A stretch of 64,000 bases of DNA from an uncultured Prochlorococcus sp. (GTDB taxonomy: Bacteria; Cyanobacteriota; Cyanobacteriia; PCC-6307; Cyanobiaceae), in contig CACOQT010000003.1 in assembly GCA_902629395.1 (NCBI GenBank), positions 1 through 64,000 of the forward strand, written 5' to 3'. The notes under the pieces are model-generated. The model was not told the DNA's origin. It did no database searches and saw only the letters and a list, made by a program, of their open reading frames with translations. Both the position numbers and the translations under genes were made by a program. Shown here one piece after another: positions 40,422 through 51,867 of this stretch. Position 1 is the first letter of the stretch. Each line of letters opens with the position of its first letter.

Positions 40422-41315
40422 CTATTTGTCTAATAACATAATCAATGAACGCACAACTTTTGCAGCGAGAATACTACTAATTCCTGAGTTGTCTAATTTG
40501 GGTGATAACTCGACTACATCAGCACCAATTATTTTGTGAGACTTGATAACATCGATTATTGAAGCAAAATCACTCCAGAAATAGCCCCCTGGTTCAGGTG
40601 TGCCTGTTCCTGGCATTATGGATGGATCAAACCAATCTAAATCAAAAGTTAAATAGATTGGTGTTCCTTTAAAACTTTTTAGAGCTTTTTCTAAATATTT
40701 TGCATTCTTTCCCAAAGTATGTGGAATTAATCTTTTAGTATTTTTCATTTCAAAAAATTCTGATTTTGTTCCACTTCTTATTCCTATTTGAAAGATTTTT
40801 TTGCTCGGTAGAATTTCTAAACATCTTTTCATTGTACAAGCATGACTAAATTTACTACCTAACCATTCATCTCTAAGGTCTGCATGAGCATCTAATTGAA
40901 TAATAATTAATTCGGGATAATTATTTATTATTGCTTTAATAATTCCACTAGTTATTGAATGCTCTCCCCCAATAATAAGAGGTTTTAGATTATTTTTAAG
41001 CAAAATTTCTGTCGCCTCTTGTACATAATCAAGTGTTAATTTTGCATCCCCAAAGGGAACATCTAGTGAACCTAAATCAGCAAATTTTATATTTTCTAAA
41101 TCTGAATTTAATTGTGGACAATAAGTTTCAATTCCATAGCTATCTTCTCTGACAGCAGAAGGGCCAAATCTAGCACCAGGTCTAAAGCAACAAGTTCCAT
41201 CATAAGGGACTCCTAAAAGCGATACTCTGCATTGATCGATGCTCCTTTGTGCTCCCATAAATATTGCACCATCGTTATTAAATTGTGATAGATTTTTAAG
41301 TATGGATTTGGTCAT
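40422..41315 (-). CDS. speB: agmatinase (ureohydrolase family)
   Basis: SpeB hydrolyses agmatine to putrescine and urea with a binuclear Mn centre. The metal-binding motifs are all visible: IGGEHSIT, QLDAHADLRD, and FDLDWFDPSIMPGTGTPEPGG. Length (297 aa) fits. Cyanobacteria use related ureohydrolases for other guanidino compounds, so agmatine as substrate is supported mainly by the context: it overlaps speE by four bases (ATGA), and putrescine is the SpeE substrate. mazG lies further upstream on the same strand. Confidence 0.9.
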   Translation of the reverse strand: MTKSILKNLSQFNNDGAIFMGAQRSIDQCRVSLLGVPYDGTCCFRPGARFGPSAVREDSYGIETYCPQLNSDLENIKFADLGSLDVPFGDAKLTLDYVQEATEILLKNNLKPLIIGGEHSITSGIIKAIINNYPELIIIQLDAHADLRDEWLGSKFSHACTMKRCLEILPSKKIFQIGIRSGTKSEFFEMKNTKRLIPHTLGKNAKYLEKALKSFKGTPIYLTFDLDWFDPSIMPGTGTPEPGGYFWSDFASIIDVIKSHKIIGADVVELSPKLDNSGISSILAAKVVRSLIMLLDK

Positions 41316-42178
41316 ATTTTCTCAAGCTCTCTTTCAATGAATGCAGGAATAGTATTAAATGCTCCTTGTTGCCATCTTTCACTCCATATCTGACAACTTT
41401 TAGAGATTTCTTTCACGCGATTTTTTTGGGGATTCATGTATTCGATCTTCTCCATAGATGCAAATGTCCAACTCCATAAACCGCTTGGGTATATGGGTAC
41501 AGATCCATAAATTGGATCTGCGTAGTTAAAAATTTCACGTAGAACTTTGACAATATTTATGTGAAGTTTTTGAAAAGATTCAGGAGATTCGCTTTGTGTT
41601 GCAAGAACTCCTCCCGGTTTGAGTATTCTTTTGCAATCTTGAAGAAAAGAATTGCTGAATAATTCCTTGGATGGTCCAATAGGATCTGCACCATCAATAA
41701 TAATTACATTATATGAGTTATCTTTTTTATTTTTTACCCAATCAATTCCATTTTTGATTTTTAAATTTAATCTTGAGTCTGACCATGCATTCCCTCCAAT
41801 AGTAGGTAAATATTTTTTACTCAATTCAATAACCCTTTGATCGATTTCAACTAAATCGATAGATATAACCTCTTTATATTTTAAACATTCTCTTGCACTA
41901 CCCCCATCGCCACCTCCAATAATTAAAATACTCTTTATTTGTTTTGAACAACATAAAGCAGGATGAATCAGGCATTCGTGGTAACACTTTTCAGATTTTT
42001 CTGCTGTCATCCAACAATCATCAAGAAATAATGCTTTGCCATATCTTGAGCTTTCAAATATTTTAATTTTTTGGAAACTACTAGATTCTTCCAGTATTAA
42101 TTTTCCCTCAAGTCCATATCTAACACCATTGTGATACTCATCGCACCACTCTAACTTAGCCTTTTGTTTGTTATTCAT
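41312..42178 (-). CDS. speE: spermidine synthase
   Basis: SpeE transfers the aminopropyl group from decarboxylated SAM to putrescine. The 288-residue protein has the N-terminal strand domain (GLEGKLILEES; FLDDCWMTAEKSEKCYHECLI, in parts), the nucleotide loop LIIGGGDGGSARECL and VISIDLVEIDQRVIELSKKYL, and the IIIDGADPIGPSKEL motif with the active-site Asp. It overlaps speB, so SpeB-SpeE would carry agmatine to spermidine. It lies 9 nt downstream of mazG. Confidence 0.93.
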   Translation of the reverse strand: MNNKQKAKLEWCDEYHNGVRYGLEGKLILEESSSFQKIKIFESSRYGKALFLDDCWMTAEKSEKCYHECLIHPALCCSKQIKSILIIGGGDGGSARECLKYKEVISIDLVEIDQRVIELSKKYLPTIGGNAWSDSRLNLKIKNGIDWVKNKKDNSYNVIIIDGADPIGPSKELFSNSFLQDCKRILKPGGVLATQSESPESFQKLHINIVKVLREIFNYADPIYGSVPIYPSGLWSWTFASMEKIEYMNPQKNRVKEISKSCQIWSERWQQGAFNTIPAFIERELEKI

Positions 42179-42187
42179 AATTTAATC

Positions 42188-43000
42188 TTAATGCTTGAGT
42201 TTAATCTTCGCTAATTTCCAGTATTTCTGTAATTTCTTTTTTGATTGTGAATGTAATTCGCCGTCTATATTTTTTTCAATGTATGCTAATCGTTCTAGAA
42301 ATCTTTGATTAGATTTTGCTAATCCTTCTTCTATAGATATTTTATGCCATCTTGCAATATTTATCAATGTGAATAATACATCTCCTATTTCAGCTTCAGC
42401 ATCTGAAGCTTTGTTTATTTTTAATGCATCTTTTAATTCTTCTAATTCTTCATATAATTTATTCCAAATTTCATCACTTTTCTCCCACTCTAAACCGTTT
42501 TTTGAAGCTTTCTTAGATATAATGAGTGCTGCTTTTGTGGAAGGTTGCGGCCTGATTTTTAACTTTAACCGATCACTAATAGGTGTTTTTGAGTTATTTA
42601 AAGGGTTTTCTTTATGTTTTATTTTTTCCCAAGAGTCCTCCACTTCTTTCATGCTAACTTTTGCTTTATTTTGAAATACGTGTGGATGCCTTCGAATTAG
42701 CTTGTTAGTGATTTCGTCAATAATGTCTGATATGTCAAATAATTTTTTTTCTTTAGCTATTTGAGCATGCAAAATTATTTGCAATAAGAGATCACCAAGT
42801 TCTTCTTTTAATTCATCAGGATTGTTTTCTCGTATTGCGTGAGCAACTTCATGAGCTTCTTCAAGAACATATGGGATCAAAGAAAGATGGGTTTGCTTGA
42901 GATCCCAAGGACAACCATTGATTGGATCCCTTAGAGCTGAGACGACTTCAAGGAGTTTATTGATTTTTCCTCCTGAATTTATTTGTTTTGTGTCAGTCAT
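42188..43000 (-). CDS. mazG: MazG nucleoside triphosphate pyrophosphohydrolase
   Basis: MazG removes pyrophosphate from NTPs or dNTPs, cleaning the nucleotide pool or lowering ppGpp. The 270 residues have two MazG repeats: LRDPINGCPWDLKQTHLSL with EEAHEVAHAIRENNPDELKEELGDLL in the first, and WNKLYEELEELKDALK with EAEIGDVLFTLINIARW in the second. The Glu clusters (EEAHE, EELGD, EAEIGD) are the metal ligands. Size agrees with the two-domain bacterial protein. It heads the mazG-speE-speB run. Confidence 0.93.
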   Translation of the reverse strand: MTDTKQINSGGKINKLLEVVSALRDPINGCPWDLKQTHLSLIPYVLEEAHEVAHAIRENNPDELKEELGDLLLQIILHAQIAKEKKLFDISDIIDEITNKLIRRHPHVFQNKAKVSMKEVEDSWEKIKHKENPLNNSKTPISDRLKLKIRPQPSTKAALIISKKASKNGLEWEKSDEIWNKLYEELEELKDALKINKASDAEAEIGDVLFTLINIARWHKISIEEGLAKSNQRFLERLAYIEKNIDGELHSQSKKKLQKYWKLAKIKLKH

Positions 43001-43140
43001 TTCTAATTCTCGTCAAAGAGCGGTTGATAAGCTCAAAAAATGATTTTCTTTGAATCGTTGAACTAATTATGATTAATTCTCAACAACAGAGCAGCTTGAG
43101 GTATAAAGTAAAAGAATTAGTCTTAGGCTAAGAGGTGTAT

Positions 43141-43212
<72 letters not shown>

Positions 43213-43230
43213 TCAAATTTTTTTTTATTT

Positions 43231-43581
43231 ATGCGAAATGGTTCAGGATTAAAAATTTCAGCAACAGCGGCTGCAGAATTAAATAGGCAAGCTTCTTTTA
43301 CCGGGACTCCAGGAGTTATGCATATTGATTTGATGGATGATAAGTGTGGAGAGGGTTGGAAATTTATTAGAATAAGGCCAGGAAAGAATGATGGGGTTGC
43401 ATTGGCTAGAGCTGATGGTATTACCTTGTATACCCAGGAAAATCAAATCCAATTATTTCAAGGTCTTAAATTGAATTATTTTGGTGATTTAAGTGGAGGT
43501 GGATTCTTGATTAGCACGCCAAAAGGAGCTGAAGCTTCTCCATGTGGGTCAGGTTTTAGAAAACTTACAAAAGTGCAGTAA
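43231..43581 (+). CDS. IscA/HesB-like iron-sulfur carrier-type protein
   Basis: A 116-residue protein with an IscA-like outline: LKISATAAAELNRQASFTG at the start, a Cys in DDKCGEGWKFI near residue 37, and a C-terminal CGSG (ASPCGSGFRKL) in place of the classical CGCG, where one Cys is lost. Two Cys (CGEG and CGSG) remain, so cluster transfer in the usual three-Cys way is doubtful. A-type family membership is an inference from this pattern. The chosen ATG is 18 nt after the tRNA, in a T-rich leader (nine T at 43218-43226) with no Shine-Dalgarno. Longer frames would run into the tRNA and are rejected. Confidence 0.7.
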   Translation: MRNGSGLKISATAAAELNRQASFTGTPGVMHIDLMDDKCGEGWKFIRIRPGKNDGVALARADGITLYTQENQIQLFQGLKLNYFGDLSGGGFLISTPKGAEASPCGSGFRKLTKVQ

Positions 43582-43607
43582 TTTCTATCAAACAAGGAAA
43601 GTAACTT

Positions 43608-43859
43608 TTATTCTTCTGGGAACAGAAGCGAAGAGAGTTCATCTGAATCAACTTCATATACGCGAGCTAAACTTGTCTCAATAGCACTCGTTACTTCACC
43701 TGATAAGAATCTCATGGCATTTAATGCATCATCTGATATTTCCTCAGTAAGCAACTTTTCCTTACTATTTAATTTTTCATCGTTGATTACAGCTATTACC
43801 CAGCTCTGATATGCATATACAAGGTCGGAGAATTCAAGTTCAGGGTCGTTCAGATCCAT
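43608..43859 (-). CDS. small acidic protein of unknown function, 83 aa
   Basis: The frame MDLNDPELEFSDLVYAYQSW begins at ATG 43859; an upstream extension from 43883 adds eight hydrophobic residues and is less likely. The remainder is mostly helical with many Glu and Asp (KEKLLTEEISDDALNAM) and an end SLLFPEE. It shows no membrane segment or Cys. It is convergent with the IscA-like gene and divergent (54 nt) from the 154-aa frame at 43914. No function is proposed. Confidence 0.65.
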   Translation of the reverse strand: MDLNDPELEFSDLVYAYQSWVIAVINDEKLNSKEKLLTEEISDDALNAMRFLSGEVTSAIETSLARVYEVDSDELSSLLFPEE

Positions 43860-43913
43860 GACAAATAAACAGATAGTGAACAATAAACACTAGTTTGGCT
43901 GTAGTTGGAGAAA

Positions 43914-44378
43914 ATGTCTTCTATGGAACAAATATCTCGCACTTCAATTCAAGCAAAAGCATTTGAATTCGCACTGTTTGAATTAATTTACAGTAAGCGA
44001 AATAGCTTTCAGCCACTGTGGAGCGTTGATAGTTGGGTTAAATTTTTGATTTGGTTAAGCTTAAATTGTGGGCTTCCTGGAGACAAAGAAAGCTTGGAAT
44101 TGTTTGCAAAAGCTATGGGTTCTCCTTTGACAAGTCGAATGAGAAAGATATTTTTTGAAAGAGCCCTCGATGATTTGTCATTGCACATATTGGCTGATCC
44201 TTCAGAAGCTCAAGTTTTGGTAATGCACATTGATGGAGAAAAGAGAATTCTTGACAAAGAAATAGATCAAGCCTTACGAATGATAGGTTTAACTGACAAG
44301 GTTTCTCTATCTCCAGCCGCATGGGTAAGGCATGACTCAATAGTTTCGATCCCTTGGAATAACAAAAATGACATTTGA
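43914..44378 (+). CDS. conserved-looking protein of unknown function, about 154 aa
   Basis: A soluble, helical protein of mixed charge with Trp at intervals (FQPLWSVDSWVKFLIWL) and a C-terminal SPAAWVRHDSIVSIPW. No motif known to me. I start at ATG 43914; ATG 43923 is possible and better spaced from GGAG at 43907-43910, which is only three bases from 43914. It lies upstream of valS with 74 nt between, same strand. Function not assigned. Confidence 0.6.
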   Translation: MSSMEQISRTSIQAKAFEFALFELIYSKRNSFQPLWSVDSWVKFLIWLSLNCGLPGDKESLELFAKAMGSPLTSRMRKIFFERALDDLSLHILADPSEAQVLVMHIDGEKRILDKEIDQALRMIGLTDKVSLSPAAWVRHDSIVSIPWNNKNDI

Positions 44379-44452
44379 ATTTAGGAAAAGCAAGAATGAT
44401 GTAAAACTTTTTGTCTGGAATGAGTAAATTAAACTAAACACTTTTTTTTTCT

Positions 44453-47254
44453 GTGATAGATCGGGCAAAAACCACAAAATCATCTGAAGCCTTAGGTCTT
44501 CCTAAAACATATGATCCAGTTGGTACTGAAAATCGTTGGCAGAAAGCTTGGGAAGAAAAAGAAGCTTTTAAACCTGATCCATCAGCTCCTGGAGCCCCAT
44601 TCTCTGTGGTTATTCCTCCTCCAAATGTCACAGGTAGTCTGCATATGGGACATGCTTTTAACACTGCCTTGATAGATACGGTTGTTAGGTATAAGAGATT
44701 GCAAGGAAACAATGTTCTTTGTCTTCCGGGAACAGACCATGCATCAATTGCCGTTCAAACTATCCTAGAGAAACAACTTAAGGAAGAAGGCAAAAATCGT
44801 CGTGAACTTGGTAGAGCGTCTTTTTTGGAAAAAGCTTGGCAGTGGAAAGAAAAAAGTGGTGGAAGAATTGTTGATCAATTAAAGCGTTTGGGATATTCCG
44901 TGGACTGGAGTAGAGAGAGATTTACATTGGATGAGGGCCTGAGTAAAGCTGTTTCCGAAGCTTTTGTTCGTTTACATGAGAAAGGACTCATATATAGAGG
45001 AGAATATTTAGTTAATTGGTGTCCTGCCTCTGGTTCAGCTGTGAGTGATTTAGAGGTCGAAATGAAAGAGGTAGATGGATATCTTTGGCATTTTCGATAT
45101 CCGTTGGTCCGATTATCCGAATCAAATGCGAAACAAATTAGTTATCTTGAAGTAGCGACTACACGTCCTGAGACAATGCTTGGTGATGTCGCAGTTGCTG
45201 TCAACCCATCGGATGAAAGATATAAGGATCTTATAGGCGAGAAACTTACCTTACCTCTTGTTGGCAGAACTATTCCCATCATTGGAGACCCTCATGTAGA
45301 TAAAGATTTTGGAACTGGATGTGTCAAAGTTACGCCAGCTCATGATCCTAATGATTTTGAGATAGGTCAGAGACATGACTTGCCTCAAATAACAGTCATG
45401 ACTAAAAAAGGAAAAATGAATCGTAATGCAGGTCAATTTGAGGGCCTGGATCGTTTTGAAGCACGAGAAGCTGTTATTGACTCTCTAAAGGATTTAGGTC
45501 TTGTGACCAAAATAGAGGCTTATAAGCATAGTGTGCCTTTCTCTGATAGGGGAAAAGTACCAGTAGAGCCATTGCTTTCAACTCAGTGGTTTGTCAAAAT
45601 GGATCCTCTAGCAAAAAGTTGTTCTGAATTTTTTGAGAAAGGACAACCTAAATTTATTCCTAATAAGTGGTCTAAAGTTTATCGAGATTGGTTAACTGAC
45701 ATTAGAGATTGGTGTATTAGTAGACAATTATGGTGGGGACACCGCATTCCGGCTTGGTTTGTGATTAGTCAAACAGGTAATAAAGTTGTTAATGAAACAC
45801 CGTATATTGTCGCTCGAACAGAAGATGAAGCAAAAAAATTGGCACGAGAGCAATATGGAGATTCAGTTAAAATTGAGCAAGATGAAGATGTTCTAGATAC
45901 TTGGTTTTCTAGCGGATTATGGCCTTTTTCAACATTAGGTTGGCCTGATGAAGCACATCTTGATTTTCAACGTTGGTATCCAACAACTACCCTTGTTACT
46001 GGCTTTGACATCATTTTCTTTTGGGTTGCAAGAATGACAATGATGGCTGGAGTCTTTACCGAGATGATGCCATTTTCTGACGTCTACATTCATGGACTTG
46101 TCAGAGATGAACAAAATCGAAAGATGAGTAAAAGTACAGGAAATGGTATTGATCCTTTATTGCTAATAGAAAGGTATGGAACTGATGCTCTAAGGTTTGC
46201 TCTTGTTCGTGAAGTTGCTGGTGCTGGCCAAGATATACGTCTTGACTTTGATCGTAAAAATCAAACATCAGCTACCGTTGAGGCCTCGAGAAATTTTGCT
46301 AATAAGCTTTGGAATGCAACTAGATTTGCTCTTATCAATCTTGAAGGTCAAGATTATGAAAATCTGGAGAAATATGATTTTTCGAAGTTGCAATTATCGG
46401 ACAAATGGATTTTATCAAGACTTGCTCGAGTAAATCGTGAGACGGCAAATCGCTATGAAAATTATGCTCTGGGAGAGGCAGCAAAAGGATTATATGAATT
46501 TGCTTGGAATGATTTTTGTGATTGGTATTTAGAGTTAATCAAAAGTAGATTGAAAAGTTCAGAGAACCTCTCTTCTGATCAATTACTGGATCAAAAAATA
46601 GCGAAAAGCATCTTATACAAAGTACTAAGTGATCTTTTGATTATGCTTCATCCTCTTATGCCCCATTTGACAGAGGAGCTTTGGCATGGGTTGACGGGTC
46701 TAGCTGAAGATCAATTTCTAGCTTTGCAGCCTTGGCCAAAATTAAATGAGAAAGACTTGAATATTGATTTAGAGAGTTCTTTCTCTGATTTATTTTCATC
46801 TATCAGATTGATTCGAAACCTACGAGCAGTTGCTGGGTTGAAACCCTCTCAAAAAGTTCCTGTTATGTTGGTTTCAGGTAAGGAAGTCTTGCAAAATACT
46901 CTAAAAACATCAAGCAATGAGATTGCTGTTTTAACTAAGGCTGAGGAAGTTCAAATATTATCTCCAGAACAAGCAAAAACTTTACCTTCTATGAAAGCTT
47001 TAGCTGGTGTAAGTGGAGAGCTAGAGGTGGTTCTTCCTATTGAAGGATTGATAGATATTTCTTCTTTACGATCAAGGCTTGAAAAAGATTTAAATAAAGC
47101 ACAAAAGGAAGTAGTAAGTCTCTCTGGACGTTTAGCGAATAAGAGTTTTGTTGATAAAGCTCCTGAAGAGGTAGTTGAAGAATGCAGAGCGAACTTAACG
47201 GCGTCAGAGGCACAAGTCCGACTGGTAAAAGAGCGTCTAATGGGATTGACTTGA
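44453..47254 (+). CDS. valS: valyl-tRNA synthetase
   Basis: The enzyme loads tRNA-Val; the matching tRNA gene is 1.2 kb upstream. The 933 residues have the class I signature [15 protein letters not shown] (HMGH near residue 64), the editing domain ([17 protein letters not shown]), [12 protein letters not shown] near 557, the anticodon domain and a C-terminal coiled coil ([20 protein letters not shown]) typical of ValRS. The start is GTG at 44453, with the conserved text from [11 protein letters not shown]. Length is normal. Confidence 0.97.
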   Translation: MIDRAKTTKSSEALGLPKTYDPVGTENRWQKAWEEKEAFKPDPSAPGAPFSVVIPPPNVTGSLHMGHAFNTALIDTVVRYKRLQGNNVLCLPGTDHASIAVQTILEKQLKEEGKNRRELGRASFLEKAWQWKEKSGGRIVDQLKRLGYSVDWSRERFTLDEGLSKAVSEAFVRLHEKGLIYRGEYLVNWCPASGSAVSDLEVEMKEVDGYLWHFRYPLVRLSESNAKQISYLEVATTRPETMLGDVAVAVNPSDERYKDLIGEKLTLPLVGRTIPIIGDPHVDKDFGTGCVKVTPAHDPNDFEIGQRHDLPQITVMTKKGKMNRNAGQFEGLDRFEAREAVIDSLKDLGLVTKIEAYKHSVPFSDRGKVPVEPLLSTQWFVKMDPLAKSCSEFFEKGQPKFIPNKWSKVYRDWLTDIRDWCISRQLWWGHRIPAWFVISQTGNKVVNETPYIVARTEDEAKKLAREQYGDSVKIEQDEDVLDTWFSSGLWPFSTLGWPDEAHLDFQRWYPTTTLVTGFDIIFFWVARMTMMAGVFTEMMPFSDVYIHGLVRDEQNRKMSKSTGNGIDPLLLIERYGTDALRFALVREVAGAGQDIRLDFDRKNQTSATVEASRNFANKLWNATRFALINLEGQDYENLEKYDFSKLQLSDKWILSRLARVNRETANRYENYALGEAAKGLYEFAWNDFCDWYLELIKSRLKSSENLSSDQLLDQKIAKSILYKVLSDLLIMLHPLMPHLTEELWHGLTGLAEDQFLALQPWPKLNEKDLNIDLESSFSDLFSSIRLIRNLRAVAGLKPSQKVPVMLVSGKEVLQNTLKTSSNEIAVLTKAEEVQILSPEQAKTLPSMKALAGVSGELEVVLPIEGLIDISSLRSRLEKDLNKAQKEVVSLSGRLANKSFVDKAPEEVVEECRANLTASEAQVRLVKERLMGLT

Positions 47255-47263
47255 ACTTTAACT

Positions 47264-47881
47264 ATGTATCTCAACTTAGAAACTCTGGTTAATAATCTCA
47301 TTCCTTTTTTAATTAGTCCTTTTGGAATTTTGTTTTTTGCTTTGTTGTATGTTTTTTGGGTGTCGTGTTTGTTGCCAGGCTCATGGCTTTCTATGTTGTC
47401 TGGCTTTCTTTATGGCATGTGGCTAGGAAGTGTGGTTGTTTTTGTGGGTGCTTTTATTGGTGCTCATCTAACTTTTTTTTTAGGGAGAACTTTTTTAAAA
47501 GAGTGGGCTCAAAAAAAGGTCTCTAATTTTCCAAAAGTTAAACTAATGGAGAAAGCTGTTAAACAAGAGGGCCTAAAAGTCATCCTTCTTACCAGACTTT
47601 CTCCTCTTTTTCCATTTGGATTACTTAATTTTACATATGGCTTAAGTGAGGTAAAACTTCGTGATTTTACTCTTGGGATGATTGGTATATTACCTGGTAC
47701 AATTTTATATTGCAGCTTAGGTTCCTTAGCACTCAAAGTTTCAAATTTTGGTGAAGTACTATCAGGAAGATCTGAAACTAGTTCATTTGTTTGGAGCTTA
47801 ATTAGTGTTTTTTCGACTATCTTAGTTGTTGTTTTCATTTTACGTTCAATAAGAAAATTAAATCAGGATTCTCCTCTTTAG
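47264..47881 (+). CDS. TVP38/TMEM64 (DedA-superfamily) membrane protein
   Basis: A 205-residue integral membrane protein with about five helices. The core motif GAFIGAHLTFFLGRTFLKEW with the later LLTRLSPLFPFGLLNFTYGL and GMIGILPGTILY is the SNARE-associated/TVP38 pattern. Members act in lipid scrambling or membrane homeostasis in other systems; a specific role here is unknown. It follows valS by 9 nt and could be co-transcribed with it. It converges with the 52-aa frame at 47883. Confidence 0.88.
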   Translation: MYLNLETLVNNLIPFLISPFGILFFALLYVFWVSCLLPGSWLSMLSGFLYGMWLGSVVVFVGAFIGAHLTFFLGRTFLKEWAQKKVSNFPKVKLMEKAVKQEGLKVILLTRLSPLFPFGLLNFTYGLSEVKLRDFTLGMIGILPGTILYCSLGSLALKVSNFGEVLSGRSETSSFVWSLISVFSTILVVVFILRSIRKLNQDSPL

Positions 47882-47882
47882 A

Positions 47883-48041
47883 TTAATCCTTAGCTTTTTT
47901 ATTCCAATCTTCAATCGCAGCGAATACGATAAACCAGTAAAGTCTTATACGATTTAAAATTCCATTTTTGGAAGCAAGCATCTCATATTTTGCACGCCCA
48001 CATTCAGTTTTAATTAAAGAATAGATTTGATTCTTATCCAT
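47883..48041 (-). CDS. small protein of unknown function, 52 aa
   Basis: The minus-strand frame runs from ATG 48041 to TAA 47883-47885 and encodes MDKNQIYSLIKTECGRAKYE followed by MLASKNGILN and an amphipathic stretch RIRLYWFIVFAAIEDW. One Cys occurs at residue 14. It begins 12 nt after the ligA stop on the same strand, so it is likely translated from the ligA transcript. The residue mix is protein-like and the gap is otherwise unexplained. No family recognised; the C-terminal half might touch a membrane. Confidence 0.55.
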   Translation of the reverse strand: MDKNQIYSLIKTECGRAKYEMLASKNGILNRIRLYWFIVFAAIEDWNKKAKD

Positions 48042-48053
48042 TTTCCATTTTAA

Positions 48054-50132
<2,079 letters not shown>

Positions 50133-50147
50133 TCACATTTAGGTTAA

Positions 50148-50570
50148 TTATGGATTGGCTTTTGAAATGCGATCTATTTGCCAATTTTCGTTGATTTTAA
50201 TAAAAGTGAAGTCCAGGGGCATTTCATTTTTCTTATCTTCAGATTTCAAGCTTAGTGTGAGCATTATTTGGTTGTCTTCTATTCTTGGACGCCCTGACTT
50301 TAGGTTTCGGTATCGATTTAATTGCAAGCTACCCAAAAATTTGATGAAGTCTTGTCTATTGACATGCGTTTTATAAGCTTTTGTAGTCAGTCTGTAAGCT
50401 CCATCTATTCGTCCAGCAGCAATCTGGTCAAAAAACTTTTTCACAAGAGGATTTATGCCTCTAGCACTTATTACAAGTTTAATTGCGTTAAAAGTCCAAA
50501 AAAGGAGAAGCACACCAACTCCAAACAAGAGAGCCTTTAATCCAACTGCTTTGATAAGAGCACTATCCAT
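50148..50570 (-). CDS. membrane-anchored protein of unknown function, 140 aa
   Basis: The first ~33 residues hold one transmembrane helix (LKALLFGVGVLLLFWTFNAI), followed by a soluble domain, KKFFDQIAAGRIDGAYRLTTKAYKT, that resembles NTF2-like/DUF4864 folds (helix, then strands with IMLTLSLKS and MPLDFTFIKINENWQID). The final KINENWQIDRI is typical of such folds. It has no catalytic motif I can see. It lies 18 nt upstream of ligA on the same strand and is divergent from the SprT-like gene. Confidence 0.7.
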   Translation of the reverse strand: MDSALIKAVGLKALLFGVGVLLLFWTFNAIKLVISARGINPLVKKFFDQIAAGRIDGAYRLTTKAYKTHVNRQDFIKFLGSLQLNRYRNLKSGRPRIEDNQIMLTLSLKSEDKKNEMPLDFTFIKINENWQIDRISKANP

Positions 50571-50685
50571 TTTTAATTCCTTTTAGTTATTGATTCTGAC
50601 TTATCAGCCATGAAATTGGTTGTTTGTTATCGATAGTCAGACAGAATGTTATCGGAATAATAATGCGAATGAGTTTTCTGCATCA

Positions 50686-51234
50686 ATGTCTTTAATACCT
50701 GTATTGCCATTATTTCTTGAATTAAACAGACAATATTTTCACAATTCTTTGTTCGAGAAAGGAGTTCCAATACTCTCTGTTCGTTGGAGTGATGGTCGCA
50801 TGACCACTACAGCTGGGATTTACAGAAGAAAAATGAATTTCTTTGGAGTTAAAGAAAGTGAAATAATTCTGTCTAGACCAGTATTAGAGAATCTTCCCCA
50901 GAGGGCATTGAAGAGTACCTTGTGCCATGAAATGATTCATGCTTGGATTGATCTTGTGCTGGAAGTCGAGGAGGCACATGGGCCAAATTTTCATAAACGT
51001 ATGGCAGAAATAAATTCGGCTCAGAATGATTTCCAAGTAACGGTTCGACACTCGTTCCCCACAACCAAAAGAATTCCTAAATGGGTAGCAACTTGCCCTT
51101 CATGCAAAAGAAGTTTCAATTATCGTCGAGTAGTCAAAGGTGCTGCCTGTCGAAGTTGTTGCAATAATTATTTTGGAGGTCAATGGGATAAAAAATGCGT
51201 ACTAAAATTTCAACCTTTTTCCATCAAGACATGA
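50686..51234 (+). CDS. SprT-like zinc metalloprotease-type protein
   Basis: The 182-residue protein has the SprT signature CHEMIHAWID (H81, E82, H85) and, after it, a zinc ribbon with CPSC (137, 140) and CRSC (155, 158). The order, with EAHGPNFHKRM between, matches small SprT-like proteins related to eukaryotic Spartan. A proteolytic role for DNA-protein crosslinks is known for relatives but is not shown here. I start at ATG 50686 (MSLIPVLPLFLELN); the in-frame TTG at 50620 would add 22 residues of little similarity. Upstream is divergent. Confidence 0.85.
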   Translation: MSLIPVLPLFLELNRQYFHNSLFEKGVPILSVRWSDGRMTTTAGIYRRKMNFFGVKESEIILSRPVLENLPQRALKSTLCHEMIHAWIDLVLEVEEAHGPNFHKRMAEINSAQNDFQVTVRHSFPTTKRIPKWVATCPSCKRSFNYRRVVKGAACRSCCNNYFGGQWDKKCVLKFQPFSIKT

Positions 51235-51327
51235 AAAGTTTTCTTTATTTATAAGCTTTTTCAATTTATGAATAATTTCATCATTACTTTATTTCTCTAG
51301 TTGGTTTAAAAGCGTTAAATTTAAAAG

Positions 51328-51861
51328 ATGAGCTCATATAAAAATCGTAATCAAATTCGCCAGCGATCACGTGAACCCCTTGATCGCAGAGTCGATAAAT
51401 GGATACAAACGGGGAAACAAGTAGTGGATGGAGTTGCAGGCAATCGTCCTGGTCAAAGAAGGGGCGGGTGGCAAGACAATGACAATTCAGCAAACTTTGA
51501 AAAAGTTGGTCGTTGGGTTGAAGAAAAAATTGATTGGTTTTTTGAGGATGAAGACGACTGGTCGGGTAATGAAGATTTAGATAATAGATCGTCTCCAGAA
51601 GTCTCAAGAAATGCCAAAAGACCTTTAAGTGCAATTTCCTTGAGAGTTCCAAAAGCTTTACCACCTCAGATTGATGAAATTAGAGATAATTCAGGTGAAT
51701 ACGATGAATGGCCAGATGAGCAATCTTTTAAATTAAACAAGTGGGAGAGAAAAGATAAACCAATTAAGCAAAATTCTTCAGATCTCAAAGATTCTTGTTT
51801 GGAAAAACAGACTCTTCGAAGAAGAAAAAATATACCAAGATCTAATCGAAGAAAATACTAG
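51328..51861 (+). CDS. charged, probably disordered protein, 177 aa, unknown
   Basis: The frame is very rich in Arg, Lys, Asp and Asn, with stretches QRSREPLDRRVDKWIQTGK at the start, an acidic centre (WFFEDEDDWSGNEDL) and a basic tail (LRRRKNIPRSNRRKY). Except for a central amphipathic part (VGRWVEEKIDWFF), it is likely disordered. The basic ends suggest nucleic-acid contact, but this is inference. It converges with the chorismate lyase gene with a 6-nt gap. No family recognised. Confidence 0.65.
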   Translation: MSSYKNRNQIRQRSREPLDRRVDKWIQTGKQVVDGVAGNRPGQRRGGWQDNDNSANFEKVGRWVEEKIDWFFEDEDDWSGNEDLDNRSSPEVSRNAKRPLSAISLRVPKALPPQIDEIRDNSGEYDEWPDEQSFKLNKWERKDKPIKQNSSDLKDSCLEKQTLRRRKNIPRSNRRKY

Positions 51862-51867
51862 ATATTT

